In this document: positions 25,775 to 34,761 of the stretch, piece after piece
Position numbering within the stretch: position 1 is the first letter of the stretch
Layout of the letters: each line of letters starts with the position of its first letter
Source of the DNA: Methanocella conradii HZ254
GTDB taxonomy: Archaea > Halobacteriota > Methanocellia > Methanocellales > Methanocellaceae
NCBI RefSeq assembly: GCF_000251105.1
Contig: NC_017034.1
Coordinates: 868,001-932,000 of the forward strand
Reading direction: 5' to 3'
DNA: 64,000 nucleotides
Program-made: the position numbers and the translations under genes
The notes under the pieces: model-generated
What the model was told of the DNA's origin: nothing
Seen by the model: only the letters and a program-made list of their open reading frames with translations
The model's database searches: none

Positions 25775-26629
25775 ATGCGCATAGCGATAGCGAGCGGCAA
25801 GGGCGGGACGGGGAAAACAACCGTCGCCTCTAACATGGCCCTTGCCCTGGCTAATGCGGGGTCATGTGTCACGCTCGCGGACTGTGACGTTGAAGAGCCG
25901 AACCTCTACCTATTCTTGCCAGGCGGCGAAATGGGCGTAGAGGAAGTCTCGGTAAGCGTGCCCGCCATAGATAAGCCTCGCTGCACTTATTGTGGCAAGT
26001 GCGCCGATTTCTGTAAGTTTAATGCTATATCCGTTTTCCTTGGGAATGCGCTGATATTCCCCGGCCTATGCCACTCGTGCGGCGGTTGCTCGCTCATCTG
26101 CCCCGAGAGTGCCATAAAAGAGGTGCCCAGGAGGGTCGGAATCGTAAAGCGATCAAAGCCCAGAGACGGGGTAGAGCTTATAACCGGCGTGCTGGACGGG
26201 GGCGAGAACTCGTCAGTGCCCGTGATAAACGCCGTTAAAAGAGGGCTGCCTGACAGTGGCATCGTCATTATAGACTGTGCTCCGGGCACGTCGTGCAACA
26301 TGGTCTCTGCCGTAAGGGGCTGTGATTATTGTATGCTGGTGACTGAGCCCACGCCTTTCGGGCTTCATGACCTGAGCCTTGCCAGGGATGTATTAGTAAA
26401 AATGGGCATACCCTGTGGCGTCGTCATCAACAAGTCTGTAGGCGAGGACGGCATAATAGAAGGCTATTGTTCCGCTCAGGGCTTACAGGTCATAGGCAAA
26501 ATACCATATGATGAAGCGATAGCCAGGGCCTATAGCATGGGAAAGGCGGCGCTATACGAGGACTCAAACCTTGCAAGAGTTTTTTCATGCGCTTATGAAA
26601 AAGCCTTGAAGGGGGCTGAAAAGCCATGA
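25775..26629 (+). CDS. MinD-superfamily P-loop ATPase with inserted ferredoxin domain (1)
   Basis: 284 aa from ATG 25775, with GCGGGAG upstream. Deviant Walker A SGKGGTGKTT at residues ~7-16, then DCDVEEPNLYLFL. Two [4Fe-4S] motifs are inserted at ~65-115 (CTYCGKCADFCKFNAI and CHSCGGCSLICPESAI), followed by the ATPase C-terminal half (VIIDCAPGTSCNMV). It forms a tandem pair with the next gene (ATGA overlap). Such paired ATPases probably transfer electrons or clusters in an ATP-dependent way; the target is not known. Confidence 0.9.
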   Translation: MRIAIASGKGGTGKTTVASNMALALANAGSCVTLADCDVEEPNLYLFLPGGEMGVEEVSVSVPAIDKPRCTYCGKCADFCKFNAISVFLGNALIFPGLCHSCGGCSLICPESAIKEVPRRVGIVKRSKPRDGVELITGVLDGGENSSVPVINAVKRGLPDSGIVIIDCAPGTSCNMVSAVRGCDYCMLVTEPTPFGLHDLSLARDVLVKMGIPCGVVINKSVGEDGIIEGYCSAQGLQVIGKIPYDEAIARAYSMGKAALYEDSNLARVFSCAYEKALKGAEKP

Positions 26630-27495
26630 CGATACAGGTTGCCGTGGTCAGCGGTAAGGGCGGGACCGGTAAAACCACCGTGACCGCCTCACTGGCGGCC
26701 ATGTGCTCGCCTGTCATAGCCGACTGTGACGTGGACGCCGCGAACCTGCACCTATTGCTTAAGCCTACCGTAAGGGAAAAGAAGCCTTATTTCGGCCATA
26801 AGTTTCCCGAAGTCGATGCGGGCCTCTGCGCGGGATGTGGGGCTTGCGAGACGTATTGCAGGTTTGGGGCGATAAAAGTAGAGGACCGTGCGGTGATAGA
26901 CCTTGTGGCGTGCGAGGCGTGCGGCGTCTGCGAGGCGGTATGCCCGGCTGGCGCGGTCTCGATGAAGGACCGCCCGTGCGGCGAGGTATTCATTTCGGAC
27001 ACGGCGTATGGCCCGATGGTGCATGCCCGGCTCGACCCGGGCGTCGGCACGGCGGGCAAGCTGGTCACCATGGTCAGGGAGGAGGCGCTAAAGCTAGCGG
27101 GTAAAGATGGCATCCTCCTCATCGATGGGCCTCCAGGAATAGGCTGCCCGGTGATAGCGACGCTTGCCGGCGTTGACGTGGCCGTTATAGTCGTCGAGCC
27201 CACTGTATCCGGCTACAGCGACTTTACTAGAGTCCTGAGCGTGGCCAGGCGTTTCAAGGCAATGCCATGCGTTTGCATCAATAAGCATGACCTTAACGAA
27301 GATTACACGCGTAAGATCATCGATCACTGCGAAGAGTCCGGCGTGCGAGTGCTAGGCTGCATCCCATACGGCCGCGAGATATTCGAGTGCGTTCGCGTGG
27401 GAGAGATTCCAGCACTGCACAATGGAATAAAGGACAGCTATACGAAGATATTCAAAAACTTAAATGATGCCATAGAGGAGAGGATGAAAAAATGA
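26626..27495 (+). CDS. MinD-superfamily P-loop ATPase with inserted ferredoxin domain (2)
   Basis: 289 aa paralogue of the preceding gene. Walker A SGKGGTGKTT at ~8-17, CDVDAANLHLLL, then the ferredoxin insert CAGCGACETYCRFGAI and CEACGVCEAVCPAGAV, and LLIDGPPGIGCPVIA near 165. It overlaps both neighbours by 4 nt, so translation is coupled across the two ATPases and the third NifX-like gene. The two ATPases probably form a heterodimer. Confidence 0.9.
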   Translation: MTIQVAVVSGKGGTGKTTVTASLAAMCSPVIADCDVDAANLHLLLKPTVREKKPYFGHKFPEVDAGLCAGCGACETYCRFGAIKVEDRAVIDLVACEACGVCEAVCPAGAVSMKDRPCGEVFISDTAYGPMVHARLDPGVGTAGKLVTMVREEALKLAGKDGILLIDGPPGIGCPVIATLAGVDVAVIVVEPTVSGYSDFTRVLSVARRFKAMPCVCINKHDLNEDYTRKIIDHCEESGVRVLGCIPYGREIFECVRVGEIPALHNGIKDSYTKIFKNLNDAIEERMKK

Positions 27496-27821
27496 GGATA
27501 TGCATACCGGTTGAAGATGGAGAGGTATCGCAGCACTTCGGGCACACCCCGGAGTTCGCGATATTCACGGTGGAAGGCGGAAAAGTGGTGTCAAAAGAGA
27601 TGTTGAGGAGCCCCGGCCATGAGCCTGGCCTAATACCAAGGCTTATGGAGGAGAACGGCGTCGATGTGGTGATCACTGGAGGTCTGGGGCGCAGGGCGCA
27701 GGACATGTTCGACGAGATGGGCATAAGGGTGGTCTCGGGGGCTTCCGGCAGCGTAGAAGACGCATTAAGGAGATTTCTGGACGGAACGCTGGTCACGGGG
27801 GAGAACATCTGCGACCATTAA
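27492..27821 (+). CDS. NifX-like cofactor-binding family protein (3)
   Basis: 109 aa. It starts MRICIPVEDGEVSQHFGHTPEF, with the QHFGH motif of the family, and has VVITGGLGRRAQDMFDEMGI near residue 57. The C-terminal CDH may bind metal. It is coupled to the MinD-type ATPases upstream, suggesting a cofactor or cluster carrier served by them. Confidence 0.82.
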   Translation: MRICIPVEDGEVSQHFGHTPEFAIFTVEGGKVVSKEMLRSPGHEPGLIPRLMEENGVDVVITGGLGRRAQDMFDEMGIRVVSGASGSVEDALRRFLDGTLVTGENICDH

Positions 27822-27853
27822 TTTATTAGCGTGGAGGATAAGTTAATAAAGAG

Positions 27854-28210
27854 ATGAGAGAGCGAAGGTGTGCGGGCAGGCCGAGGGCGAGAAGGTGCCT
27901 GTCTGGCGGCAATTTTAGGTGCATGATGCCAGCGTGCAGGCGGGAAGCTGAGACTGAGGCTGTCACGCTTCTCCCCGAGGAGCTCGAGGCGATAAAGCTG
28001 GCCGACCTCATGGATATGGAGCAGGAGGACATCGCCTTCAGGATGGGCGTGTCCAGGAAGACGGCCTGGAAGGACCTGCATAATGCCAGGAAGAAGATAG
28101 CCGACGCCCTGGTGAATGGCAAGGCCTTGAGGGTCGAGGGCTGTGAGATGGCAGGCCGCGGGGCGTGCAAGAGGTGGGGCCAGAATGAAGAAGGCCCCCA
28201 TTGTCCATGA
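27854..28210 (+). CDS. DUF134 family helix-turn-helix protein (2)
   Basis: 118 aa. Residues ~40-95 repeat the DUF134 pattern of the first copy (LPEELEAIKLADLMDMEQEDIA; MGVSRKTAWKDLHNARKKIADALVNGKAL) but without the zinc-ribbon tail. The N terminus is basic with several Cys (RRCAGRPRARRCLS). It ends in an ATGA overlap with the metallo-hydrolase. With the first copy it brackets the cluster. Confidence 0.82.
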   Translation: MRERRCAGRPRARRCLSGGNFRCMMPACRREAETEAVTLLPEELEAIKLADLMDMEQEDIAFRMGVSRKTAWKDLHNARKKIADALVNGKALRVEGCEMAGRGACKRWGQNEEGPHCP

Positions 28211-29025
28211 TAGTCTGTCTTTGCGATAACCTTGCCCCCTCAGGGAGCGGATACTGGGCCGAGCATGGATTATCCTTTTTTATCGATGTGGATGGCTTGA
28301 GGATTTTATTTGATACGGGCCAGAGCGGGGACGTGTTGCTCCACAATGCAAGGCTTGCCGGCGTCAGCCTGGAAGGCTTAAGCTATATCGTGTTGAGCCA
28401 TGGGCACTATGACCATACTGGCGGCCTCATGAAGGTCCTGGAGATGAACGAGGGCGTCCCGCTCATAGTCCATCCGGCTGCATTTCAGAAGAAATATGCC
28501 AGGAGGGGGGATAACTTAAAGGATATTGGCTTGCCCTTTAGCCTGCATGAACTGGAGAGGCGCTGCGAAGTTCGCATGGAGGCAGTGCCTGTAAATCTTG
28601 GGGGCGGCGTCTATACGACTGGCGAGGTCGAGAGGGTGACGCCCTATGAGCAGCCGCAACCCGACCTGCTGGATGGCGAGATGCTTCCGGACCCTGTAAT
28701 GGACGACCAGTCCCTCGTAATTTTCCGGGATGGCGAGATGGCGCTTTTATGCGGGTGCTGTCATGCAGGTATTGTGAATACGATAGAATGCGTGAAGCGC
28801 CAGCACGGGAGGCATCCCGACGTCGTGGCTGGCGGCCTACACATGGAGAAGGCCAGCCCGGAGAGGCTTTCATGCACAGTGGAGGCGCTAAGGGCCTCGG
28901 GCGTGAAAAAGGCGGTCGCAGGCCACTGCTCAGGAGATATTATAAGGTCGCTGGCCTCAGCCAGAATCGAGGCTGTACGCCTGACGGCGGGAATGCAAAT
29001 CCACACCACAGCCCGCTCCCCGTAG
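28207..29025 (+). CDS. Metallo-beta-lactamase fold hydrolase
   Basis: 272 aa from ATG 28207 (MIVCLCDNLAPSG); the ATG overlaps the DUF134 stop. The metal motif HXHXDH is visible as LSHGHYDHTGG near residues 75-85, with later ligands in CGCCHAGIVN near 183. It resembles the MBL proteins often seen beside DUF134 and MinD-ferredoxin genes. The substrate is unknown. It ends the cluster. Confidence 0.85.
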   Translation: MIVCLCDNLAPSGSGYWAEHGLSFFIDVDGLRILFDTGQSGDVLLHNARLAGVSLEGLSYIVLSHGHYDHTGGLMKVLEMNEGVPLIVHPAAFQKKYARRGDNLKDIGLPFSLHELERRCEVRMEAVPVNLGGGVYTTGEVERVTPYEQPQPDLLDGEMLPDPVMDDQSLVIFRDGEMALLCGCCHAGIVNTIECVKRQHGRHPDVVAGGLHMEKASPERLSCTVEALRASGVKKAVAGHCSGDIIRSLASARIEAVRLTAGMQIHTTARSP

Positions 29026-29051
29026 AAAACCATCCTCTACAGCAGAATGCC

Positions 29052-30473
29052 CTAAGCGACGCTCGCCTTTATGAGGTTCTTGATGACCCTGGCTACCACC
29101 GGCAAAGTGTCAAGGTGCGCTAAAATATACGACGGGCGAAGGTAGAAGCTCATATAGGCTTTTATCAGCATCCTTTTCACTTTTTCGCCGCTAAACCCAA
29201 AAGCCTCATAATCTATGATGGGCTCGGTGAAAGTGTAGGCGTCCCAGCCGTTACTCTTGATTAGGCCAGAGGACTTAAGCTCATCGTATAAGGGCGTGCC
29301 CGGATATGGCGTGAGAATGGTGAACTGGGCAATGTCAGGCTTAAGCTCCTTAGAGAATTTAATGGTCTGGTTCATCTCGTCCAGGGTCTCGCCAGGATAG
29401 CCGAACATGAACGAGCCTATCGTAAATATTTTATTATTCCTTGCGGCCTTGAACGCGTCCCTTACCTGCTCGAGGGTGATGCGCTTATTCATGAGGTCGA
29501 GCACGCGCTGGGAGCCTGACTCCACCCCAAAGTATAGCGATGAGAGCCCGCTTTTCTTTAATTCCCTTATCAATTCCTCATTTATGGTGTTGACCCTCGA
29601 AGATGCGGACCACAGGATATCCAGCCCTCTCGCCTTGATCTCAGAGGCTATCTCCTTCGCCCGCTTATGGCTCATCATGAACAGGTCGTCTATGAACTCT
29701 ACGCCCTTAAGCCCGTATCGTTCATGGAGAAGCTGGACCTCGTCTACCACGTTTTTCGCAGACCTGCCCCTGAATTTTGTGCCCGCCATCCTTGACGATA
29801 TGCAGTAATTACAGGCGAAGGGGCACCCTCTGCTGGTCATTATCATCCCGGCGGACTCCCTCCTATCCCATACCACGTACTTTTCGAATGGCACAAGGTG
29901 CCTGGCCGGGAAGGGTATGGAGTCGAGGTCCTGTATTAAAGGCCTTGGAGGCGCGTATCTGACGAGGCCGGAGCCATCCCTGTAAGCGATGCCTCTGACA
30001 TTTGATATCCTGCCAATAAATTCCCGTAGGCCGCCTCGCCCCGTAACATGGCTCAGCCCTTCCAGGGATCTGGCAAGCTCCAGGGCGGTCTCCTCGCCCT
30101 CGCCTATTACCACGATGTCGAGCTCCGGGCATTCGGCAAGGGTCTCGGATGGCATGTACGTCACGTGAGGCCCGCCTATCATGGTCACGACGCCGGGCAT
30201 GGCTCGACGAACCGCTTTAATGACGTTCAGGGCGCTTTTCAGGGTAACTGTGGTCGCGGTGACGCCGACGATGTCAGGGCTCTTTTTACTGGCCTCAAAG
30301 GCCGTCCTCTCGCAGGTATAGTCATATAGATTTGCGTCAAGCACTTCCACGGGAAACCCATGCTTTTCCAGGTAGGCGGCAATGTAGAGGAGGCCGAGAG
30401 GCGGGAGCTTCAGCCTGAGCGCTGTGCTGGACTCCGCCTTATCAGGGGGGTTTATCAGGAGGATTCTCGTCAT
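29052..30473 (-). CDS. B12-binding radical SAM protein
   Basis: 473 aa from the ATG with GGAGA 8 nt upstream; a longer start at 30494 is less likely. N-terminal cobalamin-binding domain (~1-150; ILLINPPDK, PPLGLLYIAAYLE). The radical SAM domain has the CXXXCXXC motif CPFACNYC near residue 203 and GVESGSQRVLDLMNKR near 300. Members are class B methyltransferases or ring-forming enzymes. The substrate is not predictable from sequence. A role in modifying McrA would be speculation, though the mcr genes are about 10 kb away. Confidence 0.85.
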   Translation of the reverse strand: MTRILLINPPDKAESSTALRLKLPPLGLLYIAAYLEKHGFPVEVLDANLYDYTCERTAFEASKKSPDIVGVTATTVTLKSALNVIKAVRRAMPGVVTMIGGPHVTYMPSETLAECPELDIVVIGEGEETALELARSLEGLSHVTGRGGLREFIGRISNVRGIAYRDGSGLVRYAPPRPLIQDLDSIPFPARHLVPFEKYVVWDRRESAGMIMTSRGCPFACNYCISSRMAGTKFRGRSAKNVVDEVQLLHERYGLKGVEFIDDLFMMSHKRAKEIASEIKARGLDILWSASSRVNTINEELIRELKKSGLSSLYFGVESGSQRVLDLMNKRITLEQVRDAFKAARNNKIFTIGSFMFGYPGETLDEMNQTIKFSKELKPDIAQFTILTPYPGTPLYDELKSSGLIKSNGWDAYTFTEPIIDYEAFGFSGEKVKRMLIKAYMSFYLRPSYILAHLDTLPVVARVIKNLIKASVA

Positions 30474-30499
30474 TTTATACGTCTCCATCGGCATTAAAA

Positions 30500-31738
30500 T
30501 TAATGGGGCCTGACGCTAATAAGCTCCATCATCCTTTTCTTGGCGGCTTTCAGCGCATCGATGGCGGGCATGGGCTTCCCGCTCAGAAAGTCGATGGCAG
30601 CGCCTCCTCCGGTCGAGACGTGAGTGAATTTATCCTCCAGGCCAAGCCGGTCGACAAGCACGGCGCTATGGCCGCCGCACACCACCGAGAACTTTGCATT
30701 AGAGGCGGCCGTAAGCATCTCCTTGGTGCCAGCTGAGAACTCTGGGTCCTCGAAAACGCCCGCCGGGCCCTTGAGGATTACTCTCTCCGCGTGCCTGACT
30801 ATGTCAGAGAAGCTCGCTATGGTCTCATGGCCTATGTCCGAAATGGCAAAGCTCGTGGGAAGCTGCCTGACGCTAATCTCAAGGCGCTTTCCATCCTTAT
30901 TTACTGCCAGGTCATGTGGCATGACGACTTTATCGCCGAACTTTTGCAGTATCCCTTTAGCCAGGGGCAGCTCGCCCATCGCTCCACTCTTATCCAGGAA
31001 ATCCATGTTTGGTCCGCCGATGTCAATGCCCGAGGCCGCCAGGAACACGCTCGCCACGACGCCGGTCACGAGCACTTTGCTCGCTATGCCTTTTTCAAGG
31101 ACATGCTTTGCGACGCCAATGCTATCATCCACTTTAGCCCCGCCCAGGACATATACCACTTCCCCACCCCCTTTGAGCGCCTCGGTGAGCGAGTCTATCT
31201 CCTTTTGCATGAGCCTGCCCGCGCCCGACGGAAGCACGGGGGTAAAGCCCACCAGCGAGCACTGGGAGCGGTGGGCGGCGCCGAAGGCGTCGTTGATGAA
31301 GGCCTGCGCCAGGGGCGCAAGCTTTCTCACCATTATCGTCCGTGAGGCGGCCTCCGGCGAAAGGCCTAATAGCTCTTCCGAGTAAAACCTCACGTTCTCG
31401 AGCATGAGCACCTGGCCAGGCTCGAGCCCCGCGATGGCAGAGCGGGCGTGCGACCCGAATATGTCGTCCACGTAGCGCACGTCCTGCTTTACGTACCGTT
31501 GAAGCTGCCTGGCGTGTCGCTCCATCGTCGTGAAGTCCTTCTTTCCAGGCCTTCCCTGGTGTGCCAGCAGGACGACCTTCGCATCCTCTAATTCCTTAAT
31601 CGTCGGCACGCTCTCCCTGATGCGCTTATCGTCCAGGATCTCTCCCTCAGGCCCCAGAGGCGAGTTGAACTCCGCCCTCAGCAGGACAGTCTTTCCCTCA
31701 AGGTCAAAATCGTCCATCGTACAATAGTCGCGTTCCAT
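30500..31738 (-). CDS. pgk: Phosphoglycerate kinase
   Basis: About 412 aa from ATG 31738 (MERDYCTMDDFDLEGKT), which has CTGGAG just upstream; an ATG at 31750 would add four residues. The substrate-binding N-terminal domain shows VLLRAEFNSPLG and LAHQGRPGKKDF. The C-terminal nucleotide domain has VLGGAKVDDSIGV, LKGPAGVFEDPEF and the terminal VSTGGGAAIDFLSG loop. In methanogens it works mainly in gluconeogenesis. It lies 26 nt upstream of the radical SAM start on the same strand. Confidence 0.95.
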   Translation of the reverse strand: MERDYCTMDDFDLEGKTVLLRAEFNSPLGPEGEILDDKRIRESVPTIKELEDAKVVLLAHQGRPGKKDFTTMERHARQLQRYVKQDVRYVDDIFGSHARSAIAGLEPGQVLMLENVRFYSEELLGLSPEAASRTIMVRKLAPLAQAFINDAFGAAHRSQCSLVGFTPVLPSGAGRLMQKEIDSLTEALKGGGEVVYVLGGAKVDDSIGVAKHVLEKGIASKVLVTGVVASVFLAASGIDIGGPNMDFLDKSGAMGELPLAKGILQKFGDKVVMPHDLAVNKDGKRLEISVRQLPTSFAISDIGHETIASFSDIVRHAERVILKGPAGVFEDPEFSAGTKEMLTAASNAKFSVVCGGHSAVLVDRLGLEDKFTHVSTGGGAAIDFLSGKPMPAIDALKAAKKRMMELISVRPH

Positions 31739-31807
31739 AAGCTCCAGCATCCCCGAATTGATTTATCCTTCCATGTCGATAAGGGTGTACCGCGTTTTCA
31801 TGGGTAA

Positions 31808-32164
31808 CTACATCAATTCCACCTTTTCTCTCTCAAGTATGCCGTATATGAGCAGCTTTAGGACGTCACAGGCATCGCTCGCCTTCTTTTCCTGGGCATA
31901 CTTCACTATCACGTTTATGAAAAGGAGCGCCATGATGGCGAAATCCTCCAGGCGCCCAAAGTTCAATAAGGACTTTAAAAGTGGACTCATCTTGTTGGGG
32001 CCGTAAACCTGGAGGCGGCGCGCCGCCTCCTCCCCGGATAGGCCATCCGGCCCTGTCGAGAGCCTTCTAAAAAGGCCATCCACAGGGGTCTTTTCAGCTT
32101 CTTTTAGGCTAATCGTAAGCTTATCCATTTGGCCATCTTTTACCAGCACTATCATACTCATCAT
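31808..32164 (-). pseudogene. N-terminal fragment of a P-type cation ATPase
   Basis: 118 codons only. Residues ~25-60 match the cation-ATPase N-terminal domain (LSTGPDGLSGEEAARRLQVYG). The following segment (IMALLFINVIVKYAQEKKAS) aligns with the second membrane helix of the full ATPase at 39.7-42.1 kb (VIAALLIVNAVLGFAQEWQA), with about 25 residues missing between. Actuator, phosphorylation and nucleotide domains are absent. It is either a remnant or a short regulatory derivative. Confidence 0.65.
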
Positions 32165-32223
32165 TAACTAATAAATAAATTTAAATAAATATATACACGA
32201 CTTGGATATAGGGGTGGATTGAA

Positions 32224-32403
32224 CTGACACATCACTGGGAACACCATGAGGGATGCGGATGCCCGATTTGCGCCGGCGTAATTGCGCATAAGAAGAAGCT
32301 GCTGGCCGCCATGGTCTTCTTCTGCCTGATGGCCATATTCAACGGGATAATTGCCGGCGCCATACACGTAATACTGCACGCCATGGCGCTCAAAAAAGAA
32401 TGA
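32224..32403 (+). CDS. Small CxCxxC membrane protein with CTG start
   Basis: 59 aa. The frame has a stop at about -15 and offers no ATG, GTG or TTG before a clearly coding region. The CTG at 32224 sits 6 nt after GGGGTGG, a normal ribosome-binding distance. The product begins with a His-rich segment and a possible zinc site (HWEHHEGCGCPICAG), then a basic KKK and one membrane helix (LAAMVFFCLMAIFNGIIAGA). A TATA-like run (aaatatata) lies just upstream near 32190. It is divergent from the ATPase fragment. Either CTG is used as start or the ATG was lost. Confidence 0.5.
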   Translation: MTHHWEHHEGCGCPICAGVIAHKKKLLAAMVFFCLMAIFNGIIAGAIHVILHAMALKKE

Positions 32404-32456
32404 TGTTGCGGGGCCTGCCCGAAAGCACGGCCTCCGCCTTTTATTTCCTGGGCGGC

Positions 32457-33724
32457 TCAAATGAATTTTTTCAAGGAAAAGACCTGTGACGGGTATACCG
32501 TGCTGGGGCCGCTAACGATGAAGCTGATGATGCAGGCTATGGCCGCATAGGGCCCGATATAGGGGCCAAAAAGCTCTATTGCCATGATGCTAGAAGCGAT
32601 CGGCGTCTTTGTGGTGCCGGCAAGGACGCTGACCAGGCCTATGGCCGCGAACGCAGGCACGCTGAGGCCGAGCACCCGGGCGAAGAAAGCACCCGCCGTG
32701 GAACCTATGACAAATATGGGCGTAATGACGCCTCCGCTGCCCCCAAAGCTTAAGGTAATGCCCGTGAAGACGATTTTCACGAGGAATGCATACGGGTCAA
32801 TGGGCGACCCCTCCAGGGAGCGCTCGATGAGCCCGATGCTTAACCCGAGGTACTGGGTTGAGAAAATCAGCGCAAGCGCTGTAAGGGCGGCTCCGCCAAT
32901 CAGCCCTTTCACGGGCGATGACGCGTTTATTTTATTCGACATTTTTTTCGCATATCCCATGACTTCTATGGTAAGCAAGGAGCAGGCCCCGAAGGCGATG
33001 CCGGAAACGATGGCAGCAATGAAGAGCGTTTGATTGAAGTCGAGAGCGATGCTCGTGAAGTGGTAAGCATATTTCACCCCCAGTAGAGAGGCCGTCTGGA
33101 AGCTCACAATGCCCGCTATGAACGAGGCCAGCATCATCTCGTATAGAATGCTGCCGACGTATATGACCTCGATGCCGAAGAATTGAGCCCGCTATGGGAG
33201 TCCCGAAAACGGCGGAAAATCCGGCGCTGATGCCGCAGATGACCAGCCTCCTCCGGTCCTCGTCATTCATCTTAAAAATATCCGCGATCAGGGAGGACAG
33301 TCCGGCGCCTATCTGGGCGCACGGGCCTTCCTTTCCGGCGGAGCCGCCGAAGGCGATGGTTATTATGGTGGCTATGGCTTTTACGGGAACTACCATGAAA
33401 TTTATCTTCCCCGATCGCAGGTGGACCGCTTCAATCACCTTCTCGGTCCCATGCCCTCTGGCCTCCGGCGCCAGATGCTTAACGATTAACTCGCTCAGGA
33501 AGAGCGCGATGGGAAGGAGGAAAAAAATAATACGCGTGGCCGCCAACGAATGATATGCTCCACTCCAGGGCCCTTATGAACGCCCCGGAGGATATGCCGA
33601 TGATGATGCCGATACAGGATGCGTAGAATATCCATTTTATTATACCGATGAAAAGCTCCTTCTCCCTCTCCAGAATGCTTTGCCCAGCCCTATCATTCAT
33701 CGATATTTCGACCTGTATCCACAT
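32457..33724 (-). pseudogene. ClC-type chloride channel/antiporter, broken by two frameshifts
   Basis: Three consecutive frames together encode a full-length ClC of about 420 aa. The start (MWIQVEISMNDRAG) runs to HAYYFF, where a 7-base homopolymer (33521-33527) carries one base too many. The middle part holds the selectivity motif GSAGKEGPCAQ and ends at FGTPIAGSI, where one extra base (33178-33184) shifts the frame. The last part holds GSGGVITPIFVIG. Both lesions are +1. Read through, the motifs of a functional channel are intact, so decay is recent or the bases are sequencing errors. Confidence 0.8.
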
Positions 33725-33909
33725 TACAGCGATTTTGTCTTGATGGCTAGAAGGATATAATGTAAATGCTATATACTAATATCGGTCATTTGCCCGCGCT
33801 AATCGATAGATAAAAATCAGGTAGCGCTAACTACATAAATTCAGGGATTTTCCGGAGTTTAAAAATGTCCGACAAGTGCACGCGAGGAAAAATCCAGCCC
33901 TTCCGCCAC

Positions 33910-34761
33910 TCATGTCGAGTGACACTTATTAATATGCTTAAACCAAACGTTCATGCTTTCATAGGCCCCGCAAATGTTCGTATTGTTCGTGAGCCTGCCG
34001 CCATAACTGTACCCGGCTCTGGAAAATATCCTGTTGATGGGATAGGACGTCGCCCTGGCTATCGTATACGCTAGCTTCATCCCCTCCATCGCCATACTCT
34101 CCTCCATACGATGGAGAAGGTACGCTGAGATACCATAGCCCTGATACCTTTCACTCGTTGCGAAATCCGTCATCTCCACATTCCCGGAGCCTCGGTCCAT
34201 CTCAGCCGATGATGCGCCGACAATCCTCCCATTCGCCCGCACGCAAAAGTACCTGATGTTATTTTTCATCGTCTTCAGGATGTAATCGGCGTCGTTGATG
34301 GGGAACGGGTAGGTGGAAAACACCCTCCCATATAGTCCCGCAAGTTCCTTTGCGTCTTCCGGGCCTGCAACGTGGAACGTAAACCCGTCTTTTAGCGAAG
34401 GGCCTCTACTTTTCCCTGTGATAAGCCGCGCTGCCGATAATACGCCTTCTACGATGCTTTTTTTCCTCTCCACTGCTCTCGTCCCATCGATGTACTTGGC
34501 CATGAAGTAGCCGTCAATGCAGCCGTGGAAAAAGCCAGGCACGTACGCCTCGACGGCGTAGCCTGCCTTTAAAAAGGCGTCTTTGGCGAAAGAGGGCGCC
34601 TTGACGAGTATCTTGGAATACGAGTTTTTAACGGCCAGGTCATAGAGACGGTGGACAATGTTCGGCATGTCCCGGGCCGAGAGCTTCATCACGTATATCC
34701 GGTCATTGTGGTGGCCGTGCTGTATGACCGTTTCGCCTATCCTGGTGATGACGTCACGCAT
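33910..34761 (-). CDS. ablB: Beta-lysine N6-acetyltransferase
   Basis: 283 aa from ATG 34761, preceded by GAGAGGAG. The N-terminal domain is followed by a GNAT domain in the C-terminal half (SAEMDRGSGNVEMTDFATSERYQGYGISAYLLHRM), whose acetyl-CoA loop R-x-x-G-x-G/A reads RYQGYG. It acetylates beta-lysine to the osmolyte N-epsilon-acetyl-beta-lysine. The gene overlaps the end of ablA by 8 nt. Confidence 0.92.
   Translation of the reverse strand: MRDVITRIGETVIQHGHHNDRIYVMKLSARDMPNIVHRLYDLAVKNSYSKILVKAPSFAKDAFLKAGYAVEAYVPGFFHGCIDGYFMAKYIDGTRAVERKKSIVEGVLSAARLITGKSRGPSLKDGFTFHVAGPEDAKELAGLYGRVFSTYPFPINDADYILKTMKNNIRYFCVRANGRIVGASSAEMDRGSGNVEMTDFATSERYQGYGISAYLLHRMEESMAMEGMKLAYTIARATSYPINRIFSRAGYSYGGRLTNNTNICGAYESMNVWFKHINKCHST

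Noticed and set aside
29052..30473. McrA arginine methylase (Mmp10)
   Set aside because: The protein is a B12-radical SAM type, but I see no Mmp10-specific features; only the general family is supported.
32164..32460. 98-codon minus-strand frame
   Set aside because: It is antisense to the CxCxxC membrane protein, which has the better coding signal and ribosome site.
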